Part shown: positions 8,301-13,219 of the stretch, one piece after another | How positions within the stretch are numbered: the first letter of the stretch is position 1 | Layout: every line of letters begins with the position of its first letter | Assembly: GCA_947631215.1 (NCBI GenBank) | Contig: CANRKN010000053.1 | Location: 1-13,219 of the forward strand | Length of the DNA stretch: 13,219 nucleotides | Reading direction: 5' to 3' | Source of the DNA: an uncultured Oscillospiraceae bacterium | Lineage (GTDB): Bacteria > Bacillota_A > Clostridia > Oscillospirales > Oscillospiraceae | Made by a program: the position numbers and the translations under genes | Notes under the pieces: generated by a model | Told to the model about the DNA's origin: nothing | Databases searched by the model: none | The model's input: the letters and a program-made list of their open reading frames with translations, nothing else

Positions 8301-8780
8301 GCTTCGACAACACAAAACGTGAGCCGCGGATCGCTCCGGCGGCCTGTGAAGGGCAGACATTACATATTATTGATGCGCGGCAATCAAGCTTTTGTCTCAG
8401 TTCCAGACCCATCCACTCGCCCATCCAATCGCTCGGAGTTTCAGAAGCCTGTAATGGCGGTGTTTGGCGGGTATTTCGGCTGTAAGGGAGGCGACTGTAT
8501 CCCTGTTTCGGGATACCTTATCGCAAACGTGTGGCGGGCCCGGGCTACTTCAAATTATGCCCTGGCTGCTGGGTCCACGGAGGATACGGCTCTCTCCCTG
8601 GTGCGCTATACCGTGCCAAGAATGCGTCCCGGCCCTGGAGGGACCATGGATATCAACCCGGCCCGCCTGCGGGCTCTGTGGGCCCAACGTGGCCGCCTCC
8701 AGGCAAGGCTCCTGCTGCCTGGGGGGTAACCAACCAAGACGAGCAGTGCATTCGTCGCTATGGTGGGCTATGGTATCCCC
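8301..8780. other. About 480 bp without a convincing gene, GC-rich and fold-prone
   Basis: Several rightward frames are open at once here (8298-8729, 8464-8982, 8531-8962). None has a good ribosome binding site or a recognisable protein; the openness reflects GC-rich text with few stop codons. The stretch holds hairpins GTATCCC/GGGATAC (8497-8516), GCCCGC-CT-GCGGGC near 8663 and CCTCCAGGCA/TGCCTGGGGG (8696-8725). It may be decayed coding sequence, an insertion remnant or a structured RNA. I cannot decide which. Confidence 0.4.
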
Positions 8781-8781
8781 G

Positions 8782-8860
8782 TTGCACCAATTATTCGTTA
8801 AGCCGTGTAAAACTGGTGCACTGCACCGCTTTTTTGCCAAGCCGTGTAAAATTGGTGCAA
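8782..8860. repeat. Repeat cluster 2: two 39-bp units
   Basis: TGCACC occurs at 8783 and 8822 and GCCGTGTAAAA at 8802 and 8841, so the period is 39 bp as in cluster 1. Each unit is also closed by an inverse TGGTGCA (8814-8820) or GGTGCA (8854-8859), so each can fold on itself. A more degenerate unit (GTGGTGCATTTT, then CCCGTGAAACGG) follows at about 8907-8933. No gene stops directly beside it; the hsdR start lies some 580 bp to the left and the toxin stop 330 bp to the right. Confidence 0.75.
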
Positions 8861-8960
8861 AGGGCTTTTTTCGCCAAAATGGGCACAAAGCAGCATGGGC
8901 GAAAAGTGGTGCATTTTGGACCCGTGAAACGGCTCTGCAACGGGCAAGATCAGTACAAAT

Positions 8961-8999
8961 AATGAACGACACCCCCGAATAACGGGGGTGTCGTTCATT
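8961..8999. terminator. Very strong 17-bp hairpin
   Basis: Positions 8961-8977 pair perfectly with 8983-8999 around the five-base loop AATAA. The stem has a GC-rich top (ACCCCCG/CGGGGGT) and an AT-rich base. A smaller hairpin GATTGTA/TACAATC (9001-9019) follows directly. It lies downstream of the leftward toxin gene and repeat cluster 3, so it may end that transcript. On the minus strand the T-rich tail is weak (AATTATTTG-like), so it could also be a structural part of the repeat element. Confidence 0.65.
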
Positions 9000-9040
9000 T
9001 GATTGTACGTCATACAATCTCCAAAACTGACGTGCAAACG

Positions 9041-9170
9041 TGCCCTAGCACGTCACGTATGGAGGTTGGACCCCCAAGCCGTGCAAATCGTCACGGCTGC
9101 ACCAATTTTCAGTCCGCTGCACCATTTTTTGCAGAACTGCACCAATTCTCAGTGGAGCCGTGTGAAACGG
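9041..9170. repeat. Repeat cluster 3: three 20-bp tandem units behind a conserved 55-bp lead
   Basis: CTGCACCA starts at 9097, 9117 and 9137, exactly 20 bp apart, followed by GCCGTGTGAAACGG (9157-9170). The lead 9041-9096 (GCACGTCA, TGGAGGTTG, TGCAAAT and so on) aligns with 12577-12634 with only one single-base gap and roughly three quarters identical bases. The cluster ends 17 bp before the stop codon of the leftward toxin gene. The 20-bp spacing resembles protein-binding iterons, but no replication gene is present. Confidence 0.75.
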
Positions 9171-9186
9171 GGAGGGTAAGGCGCCG

Positions 9187-9510
9187 TCACAGAGTTTCTA
9201 TTATCCTCTTCTGATCTCGCCGAGCATAGTAGACGGCGAGGATATTGACACGCTTCCTGGCGTCATCCACCAGATAATAGATGTTAAAGTTCCTGGTCCG
9301 TGTTTTGCGGATACCGCGGTCTCCCGCCGGGTCATCCTCTATTGCCGGGTAGCGGGACGGCATGGCCGAAAGAGAGCAGATCTCTTCCTCCAGCGCGTCC
9401 AATGTGTTCATACCGGCCAGAGGCGATTGCAGCGTCACGGAGATGTACCGCACGATCTCCGACAACTGCTCCTCCGCCTGCCGGGTCATCTCAACGGCAT
9501 AGCTCTCCAT
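9187..9510 (-). CDS. RelE/ParE family toxin
   Basis: The protein has 107 residues, the usual length of the family. It has the N-terminal helices (MTRQAEEQLSEIVRYI), the RYP segment in the middle and the conserved C-terminal strands (TRNFNIYYLVDD, VNILAVYYARRD). RelE members cut mRNA on the ribosome, while ParE members poison gyrase. The sequence alone does not settle which applies here. The ATG follows the antitoxin stop codon without a gap (TAA then ATG), and its ribosome binding site GGGAG lies inside the antitoxin gene. The two are clearly one operon. Confidence 0.9.
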   Translation of the reverse strand: MESYAVEMTRQAEEQLSEIVRYISVTLQSPLAGMNTLDALEEEICSLSAMPSRYPAIEDDPAGDRGIRKTRTRNFNIYYLVDDARKRVNILAVYYARRDQKRIIETL

Positions 9511-9813
9511 TTACGAAAGCTCCCGACGCAGATCGGTAAACACCTCTTTGGCGGGCCTTGTGCGCCCAGCCTGCACATCATCCATTCCCTTCTGGAGCAT
9601 AGCGGAAAATTCCTCGTCGGTCATCTCGTCCCGCGCCTTCGGTCCGCGGGGCAGCGTCAGCGGGAAAGGAATGCTCTTGGTGAGGATAATCTGGTTGTAG
9701 AGCAGGTTGATTACAGTGGACGCGGAGATGCCCAGCTTCTGCATGACCTCCTCGGCCTCGCGCTTCGTCTCCGGCTCCACCCGGACCAGCACATTTGCGG
9801 TCTTATTCGCCAT
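9511..9813 (-). CDS. RelB/DinJ family antitoxin
   Basis: The protein has 100 residues from the ATG at 9813, with AAAGGTGG upstream. A second ATG in frame four codons earlier is less well placed. The N-terminal ribbon-helix-helix domain (NVLVRVEPETKREAEEVMQKLG, then ISASTVINLLYNQII) would bind the operator as a dimer. The C-terminal part would wrap around the toxin. Such antitoxins repress their own operon together with the toxin. Confidence 0.9.
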   Translation of the reverse strand: MANKTANVLVRVEPETKREAEEVMQKLGISASTVINLLYNQIILTKSIPFPLTLPRGPKARDEMTDEEFSAMLQKGMDDVQAGRTRPAKEVFTDLRRELS

Positions 9814-9836
9814 GGTATGCACCACCTTTCAAAGCG

Positions 9837-9873
9837 ATTATACCATATTGTATGACGTTTCGCAATACAGTAT
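9837..9873 (-). promoter_or_regulatory. Promoter and operator of the toxin-antitoxin operon
   Basis: On the minus strand TTGCGA (9865-9860) and TATAAT (9842-9837) are 17 bp apart. ATAC...GTAT half-sites overlap them: ATACTGTAT near 9866-9874 and ATACAATATGGTAT just before the -10. They fit binding of the ribbon-helix-helix antitoxin and hence autorepression. Confidence 0.65.
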
Positions 9874-9927
9874 CACTTTGACCAGCCTGTATTTTTAAAA
9901 GACGTACTGCGTAATAGGAAGTAAACA

Positions 9928-10108
9928 TTGGGTCGTAAGAAAACGCTCGTAAACGACACCAACATCCTGTAGCACGAGATCGAAAAGCTCGCCCGGCGCT
10001 TCCTGCCGGACATCCTCGCGTTCTATGGGAGCGAGGAGGGCCAGCGGGAGTTCGGCGTGGAACGCCCAGCGGGAGATGGAAAGATACCTCCAAGATACCA
10101 AGACATAA
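9928..10108 (+). pseudogene. Decayed small rightward gene of about 60 codons
   Basis: Starting from a TTG at 9928 with AGGAAG six bases upstream, the frame reads LGRKKTLVNDTNIL, then a TAG at 9970-9972, then HEIEKLARRFLPDILAFYGS and EEGQREF. After REF the sense passes to another frame, which reads AWNAQREMERYLQDTKT and stops with TAA at 10106-10108. The gene therefore has one nonsense change and one frameshift of a base near 10053. The style (HEIEKLARRFLPDI, EEGQREF) resembles small helical proteins of clostridial mobile elements, from memory only. It faces the toxin-antitoxin promoter and is followed by a hairpin. Confidence 0.55.
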
Positions 10109-10115
10109 TAACGCC

Positions 10116-10145
10116 AGCGGCGGCAGTCAGGTGACTGCCGCCGCT
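10116..10145. terminator. Perfect GC-rich hairpin between the ATPase gene and the pseudogene
   Basis: Positions 10116-10128 pair with 10133-10145 (AGCGGCGGCAGTC) around a four-base loop. It lies 40 bp beyond the stop of the leftward ATPase gene and directly behind the rightward pseudogene, so it can end transcripts from both sides. On the minus strand a weak T tract (GTTATTATG) follows. Confidence 0.7.
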
Positions 10146-10184
10146 ATTCGGCGCAGATTGCTTTGCGGATCGTGTCAATAACTT

Positions 10185-11528
10185 CTAGTCAGTTGTAATC
10201 TGTCCCTGCTTCAATTCGTTGATTACTTGTTCAAAATCAATCGGCCGAACCCGGGGTACACCCCCATAATCGTTGTTCAAGTATTTATTCCTAACATTAT
10301 TATTAAAGTACGTGCGCTTTTCATAGTCAGATATACACTGGACGCTCTTAGAACCATCATCCCTTTCTCTTAAAATATAGGTTGATTCTCGAGCAAAATC
10401 CGATTGCATAAGCATTGTGTTGTGTGATGTTATTATAACCTGCCCAGCAATATATGGACAGACCTCTTGAATGATTTTTTGAAATAACAAATCATGGATC
10501 CCGGAATCCGCTTCATCTATAACTACTGTTTCCCCGAGACATGCACTTAAGAGATAGCAGAGAACGCGTAGAACTTGGTGGTTTCCTGTAGATTCAATAG
10601 AAAACGGAATACTGCGATAAGTACCTGCTACTTTCTTTTCAAAATAGAGTTGATAGTTCACAAGTCTGCCGCTGTATCCGCGTCGGTAGTAAACTTTTCT
10701 GACTTCTGAATTGATCGATGAAAAAAACTGAGAAAAAACTCTTTCTGCTAAATCCAATTGGTACTCATCTTCTTGCTGAAGGTTGCCTTGGTCAGGTTCT
10801 TCAAACACTTCATAACGAGACCGAAGCCTTTCCCAGCGCCTAGAACCAATGCCGACGTAACATGACAGCATCCAGACCTCTGCAAAAAAGTCTTCAAAAT
10901 TAGGCGATAGGTTATTTCCTACATACGACGAGGATTTATCAATCAGCTCGTGTTGGAATATTGCAAGCATCGAATGCTTGCCCCAAAAGCGTTTTGCGAC
11001 CGCCTTGATATCAGAGAGCAAGTCTTTGTCTTCGACTATTCCGGAGTTGATAGAGATCCCCTCTTTGGTGCAATTGAAATACACGCCTCTCCTTTTGTTC
11101 AGAAGATACTCTAACCGTTCACGGACGATCTCTGAATCACCGAATTCTATTTGGTATGATCCGTGCTTTCCATATATTGAAAACTCGTATTCTACAGTGA
11201 TCGGATCTTCATTTCCAATCATTCGATAATCACGGATGATCGCCGGTATATCCCGGAGGCCAGACAGAAGTTGCTGTCGAACTGCTTTTTCTATGTTTTC
11301 GTCATTGAAGAATTGTTTATGGTTAAGAAGTTCCTCATAAGTGTCTCTAATGTCCATGGTTGCCATCAATTCGTTGAGCAATACAAAGGCAGACATTAGA
11401 TTTGACTTTCCGGCCCCATTTTCTCCGAAAACAGTGACCAAGTGCTTTGGGGCATGGTCACGCCCGGTCAAGTCAAATACTATTTCGCCGAAAGAACGGA
11501 GGTTCTTAAGCCTTACTTTTGTAAACAA
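10185..11528 (-). CDS. Solitary AAA family ATPase, OLD-like (AAA_15/AAA_21 type)
   Basis: The protein has about 447 residues from a TTG at 11528, preceded by AGGGGTG at good distance. A GTG at 11537 or a TTG at 11576 is possible, but the family usually begins near KVRLKNLRSFGE. It has Walker A GENGAGKS (residues 35-42), a signature-like ESTGNHQ (312-318), Walker B VVIDEAD (335-341) and a switch histidine TSHN (367-370). This is the arrangement of ABC/SMC-type ATPases of OLD proteins. No TOPRIM nuclease domain follows, and no partner nuclease gene adjoins it. Relatives act in phage defence, for example as the ATPase half of two-gene systems. The gene is AT-rich (20 of 60 bases at 10681-10740). 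Confidence 0.85.
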   Translation of the reverse strand: MFTKVRLKNLRSFGEIVFDLTGRDHAPKHLVTVFGENGAGKSNLMSAFVLLNELMATMDIRDTYEELLNHKQFFNDENIEKAVRQQLLSGLRDIPAIIRDYRMIGNEDPITVEYEFSIYGKHGSYQIEFGDSEIVRERLEYLLNKRRGVYFNCTKEGISINSGIVEDKDLLSDIKAVAKRFWGKHSMLAIFQHELIDKSSSYVGNNLSPNFEDFFAEVWMLSCYVGIGSRRWERLRSRYEVFEEPDQGNLQQEDEYQLDLAERVFSQFFSSINSEVRKVYYRRGYSGRLVNYQLYFEKKVAGTYRSIPFSIESTGNHQVLRVLCYLLSACLGETVVIDEADSGIHDLLFQKIIQEVCPYIAGQVIITSHNTMLMQSDFARESTYILRERDDGSKSVQCISDYEKRTYFNNNVRNKYLNNDYGGVPRVRPIDFEQVINELKQGQITTD

Positions 11529-11581
11529 TCTTATCACCCCTACCCGTAGTATCTCATACCGCGAGCCGAAAAGCAAGCGTT

Positions 11582-11610
11582 ATTATTGCATGGATAAAAA
11601 TTTTTATCAA
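11582..11610 (-). promoter_or_regulatory. Promoter of the ATPase gene with a 16-bp palindromic operator
   Basis: On the minus strand TTGATA (11610-11605) and AATAAT (11587-11582) are 17 bp apart. The perfect palindrome GATAAAAATTTTTATC (11593-11608) covers the -35 element and spacer. A half-copy GATAAAAATC lies at 11641-11650, just ahead of the rightward promoter. This points to a shared regulator of the two divergent units, or to a chance AT-rich palindrome. Confidence 0.5.
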
Positions 11611-11653
11611 AATTCGATAGAAATCCTCTCTGAAAAGAGCGATAAAAATCTTA

Positions 11654-11682
11654 TTGACAGGCACAAGATGTTGTGTTATGTT
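11654..11682 (+). promoter_or_regulatory. Promoter of the rightward YjzC-like unit
   Basis: TTGACA (11654-11659) and TATGTT (11677-11682) are 17 bp apart, so transcription should begin near 11690. The promoter stands back to back with that of the ATPase gene. Confidence 0.65.
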
Positions 11683-11689
11683 ATGTGGT

Positions 11690-11924
11690 GAAGTCAGCGG
11701 ACTGCAATATGGGCTGCTGATCACTCGCGGGTGAAGGAATACGAAAAGACGCCCGTGGTCAGGCGTCTCCTCGCGCCGGCAAAAGCAACCGGCTGGGTAT
11801 TCAACTAAGTGGCATTAGAAGTTTACCACGGCCACGACCGATTTGCAATATATTTTTGCTGGCAGAAAGGAAAAGTAAGCGAGACTTCGTGCCTTTCATC
11901 AACCAAATGAAAGGAGGTTCCAAC
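11690..11924 (+). ncRNA. Long structured 5' leader, candidate regulatory RNA
   Basis: About 235 bases separate the promoter from the first good start codon. Four hairpins follow in order: TCAGCGG/CTGCTGA (11694-11720, one G-T pair), TCAC/GTGA (11721-11734), AGACGCC/GGCGTCT (11747-11768) and GCCGG/CCGGC (11775-11793). The rest to 11924 has no coding sense I trust. Such a long folded leader could be a riboswitch-like element or a free RNA. I do not recognise a known class. Confidence 0.4.
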
Positions 11925-12095
11925 ATGAGAACCACAGTAAAAACCGGGCAAAAAGCCCCTGTTTCGGGTCAGTATAAACCTGCTGGAAGCAAGACCGAAG
12001 TGACCTTTGTCGAGGGAAAACGCGTTCCCCCCACCCCCACTGGTGCGACAAAGTTCACACTGGTCGATCAGACCAAGCACAAGGGAGGCTCGTAA
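11925..12095 (+). CDS. YjzC-like small protein
   Basis: The protein has 56 residues. The start at 11925 has an almost perfect AAAGGAGG site; the frame is open further upstream to 11856 but without such a site. The pattern TGQKAPVSGQY, EVTFVEGKRVPPTP, TLVDQTKHK matches the small YjzC-type proteins of Firmicutes as I remember them; their function is unknown. The stop codon overlaps the next start as TAATG, so the two genes are translationally coupled. Confidence 0.7.
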   Translation: MRTTVKTGQKAPVSGQYKPAGSKTEVTFVEGKRVPPTPTGATKFTLVDQTKHKGGS

Positions 12096-12355
12096 TGAGG
12101 TTCCAAGGTGCTGTTGTGCGGGAGCAGGGCGTGACCTTTGGCATTGTGGTTGTAAAGCCGCATGTGCTGAATAGTCCTTCCTCTCGAGAGGATATGCAGA
12201 GGTTTGGCGTACAGGCGTTTGGTGTTATGCCAATCATCCTCATGGCTCAAAACAGCCGTGGAGTCCCAACATACTGGGGGCGCAGCGATATCGTTCGCTT
12301 TTTGTCCCACACGCCGATGCAGTGTATCCCCTGGAGGCAATATTCTGTTGCATGA
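12095..12355 (+). CDS. Small protein of unknown function coupled to the YjzC-like gene
   Basis: The protein has 86 residues, from the ATG that overlaps the preceding stop, with AAGGGAGG upstream. It has a hydrophobic beta-like N-terminal half (VTFGIVVVKPHVL), then QAFGVMPIILMAQ and a tryptophan-containing C-terminal part (PTYWGRSDIVRFL). It has no clear membrane segment or signal peptide and no known motif. It is followed directly by a terminator. Confidence 0.65.
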   Translation: MRFQGAVVREQGVTFGIVVVKPHVLNSPSSREDMQRFGVQAFGVMPIILMAQNSRGVPTYWGRSDIVRFLSHTPMQCIPWRQYSVA

Positions 12356-12371
12356 GCAACGGGAAAACAAT

Positions 12372-12404
12372 GAGGGCCGCTCATTAGAGTGGCCCTTGTT
12401 TAGT
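12372..12404 (+). terminator. Intrinsic terminator of the YjzC-like operon
   Basis: AGGGCCGCT (12373-12381) pairs with AGTGGCCCT (12388-12396), with one G-T pair and a six-base loop, and is followed by the T-rich TTGTTTAGTTGTT. It starts 17 bp after the second stop codon. Confidence 0.8.
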
Positions 12405-12514
12405 TGTTGGCGTCCATTACTCTTTTTCTTCTTTGCCCCCTTGGCTTCGATGTCGCCCTCTTTCGCACCCCATTCCTAAAATGTGTCGCTTTGTATGGCT
12501 CAAAGTTAAACACA

Positions 12515-12567
12515 AATCCGAACCCATCGCCTACGGGATACGGTCCCACGGGTCTTGGGTTCGGATT
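12515..12567. repeat. Long inverted repeat preceding repeat cluster 4
   Basis: AATCCGAACCCA (12515-12526) is perfectly inverted at 12556-12567. The 29 bases inside hold a smaller GGGA/TCCC hairpin (12535-12547). The element lies ten bases before the cluster at 12577, just as other strong hairpins lie beside clusters 1 and 3. Between the terminator at 12404 and this element I see no gene. Confidence 0.7.
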
Positions 12568-12576
12568 ATGTTGGTT

Positions 12577-12665
12577 TGCCCTTGCACGTCAGGTTTGGAG
12601 GTTGAACCCTCCTACCCATGCAAATTGTCGCGCTTGCACCAATTTTTGAGGTAGCCGTGTAAAAA
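12577..12665. repeat. Repeat cluster 4
   Basis: The lead 12577-12634 (GCACGTCA, TTGGAGGTTGAACCCTCC, TGCAAAT) aligns with 9041-9096. It is followed by a single unit TTGCACCAATTTT (12634-12646) and GCCGTGTAAAAACC (12654-12667). It lies about 60 bp beyond the stop codon of the leftward 80-residue gene. A partial unit TTGCACCGAGATAATC lies at 12714-12729. Confidence 0.75.
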
Positions 12666-12728
12666 CCGTTTGCTACCTCATATGACTGATAGCTGGAATG
12701 GCGGTGTTTTGATGTTGCACCGAGATAA

Positions 12729-12971
12729 TCAGACTTGGCCATTCTCATAGAACACATCGATCTCACAACCAAGCGTTTCTTTTGTCATTTCCAAATACTG
12801 TTTCATGGCTTGCTTGTCGGCGTCGGAATAATTGCTGTGGTCAACAAGTATCTCGCAAAGCCTATGCAGTACGTCATTTCCGTGTTTTGCTTGTTGACAT
12901 CCAGCGCCCATAGCCATTGCACACTGGACTGTTGTAATATAGCTGTTTTTAAGGTTATCAAATTCAGTCAT
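12729..12971 (-). CDS. Small protein of unknown function
   Basis: The protein has 80 residues and looks mostly helical, with four cysteines and no known motif. The ATG at 12971 has a modest GGGGAT upstream. The gene lies 65 bp downstream of the second DUF3800 gene in the same direction and may be cotranscribed with it. Reading is supported by the lack of stops and the plausible composition only. Confidence 0.5.
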   Translation of the reverse strand: MTEFDNLKNSYITTVQCAMAMGAGCQQAKHGNDVLHRLCEILVDHSNYSDADKQAMKQYLEMTKETLGCEIDVFYENGQV

Positions 12972-13036
12972 CGTAACATCCCCTCAGCGCGCTCATATTC
13001 CATAACGAAACGAGGCTTTTTGAAATACACCACGAA

Positions 13037-13219
13037 CTACAGCTTTTTCTTCTCCAGCGTCCGAAGATAGTCTTTCCGAAAGGCCCGGACGCTGCCGAAG
13101 AACTCCAACTCCGATTTGGTGAACGATGCGCTGTCGGCCTTCTCTGCCAGCAGCTCCATCGTGCAGATCAGGTCGGCGGACTGGAACAGCTTGTAATCAA
13201 CGGGCCGCACCTTGCGAAA
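13037..13219 (-). CDS. Second DUF3800 gene, 3' end only
   Basis: The visible 60 C-terminal codons match those of the gene at 180-860 without gaps. By my count 18 of 183 bases differ but only four residues (V/A, E/D and two M/L). Most changes are therefore silent, which suggests both copies are or were under selection as proteins. The rest of the gene, including its DESG motif and any leader, lies beyond the right edge. Confidence 0.85.
   Translation of the reverse strand, partial: FRKVRPVDYKLFQSADLICTMELLAEKADSASFTKSELEFFGSVRAFRKDYLRTLEKKKL

Noticed and set aside
8298..8982. Three overlapping rightward frames as a possible gene
   Set aside because: None has a good start signal, they run into the repeat cluster, and the sequence of each looks unlike a folded protein. 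Kept only as an unexplained stretch.
8782..9170. CRISPR array
   Set aside because: The repeats are few, their spacing differs between clusters (39 and 20 bp), the text between them is itself related, and no cas gene is present.
9097..9170. Replication origin with iterons
   Set aside because: Three 20-bp units look like iterons, but there is no replication initiator gene or AT-rich unwinding region beside them.
11590..11691. Short rightward frame starting MDKNFYQNSIEIL
   Set aside because: It has no ribosome binding site and lies across both divergent promoters.
12404..12654. Rightward frames over 12404-12654
   Set aside because: They run through the terminator tail, the inverted repeat and cluster 4 and have no start signal.

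Overview
The window looks like accessory DNA from a bacterium of the Firmicutes, most likely a gut-type member of the class Clostridia. This rests on GGAGG-type ribosome binding sites, TTGACA/TATAAT promoters and a mix of GC-rich and AT-rich genes. There is no ribosomal or housekeeping gene to fix the genus. Nearly all genes read leftward (minus strand).

From left to right: a strong hairpin terminator (31-67) and a short repeat array (81-159); a DUF3800 gene (180-860) with its own consensus promoter and a leader that can fold into three hairpins (about 890-970); a complete type I restriction-modification operon read leftward as hsdR (5455-8202), a membrane-anchored protein (4642-5442), hsdS (3452-4615), a second membrane-anchored protein (2853-3452), hsdM (1335-2816) and a small helical protein (1034-1285); about 0.9 kb without a convincing gene, holding two more repeat clusters and a 17-bp hairpin (8961-8999); a RelB/DinJ-RelE/ParE toxin-antitoxin pair (9187-9813); a small rightward pseudogene (9928-10108); a solitary OLD-like AAA ATPase (10185-11528); a divergent rightward unit with a folded leader, a YjzC-like 56-residue protein and an 86-residue unknown protein (11654-12404); a fourth hairpin plus repeat (12515-12665); an 80-residue unknown protein (12729-12971); and the 3' end of a second, closely related DUF3800 gene cut by the window edge (13037-13219).

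The layout is that of a defence island. A type I restriction system, a toxin-antitoxin pair, a solitary ATPase and two DUF3800 genes sit side by side. Three of the leftward modules are followed on their 3' side by the same composite element: TGCACCAATTTT / CCGTGTAAAA repeats next to a long perfect hairpin. This makes the region look assembled from cassettes.

The most unusual points are this repeat-plus-hairpin family, the folded leader directly behind a perfect promoter for the DUF3800 gene, and the AT-rich block (two membrane proteins flanking hsdS) set between GC-rich hsdR and hsdM.
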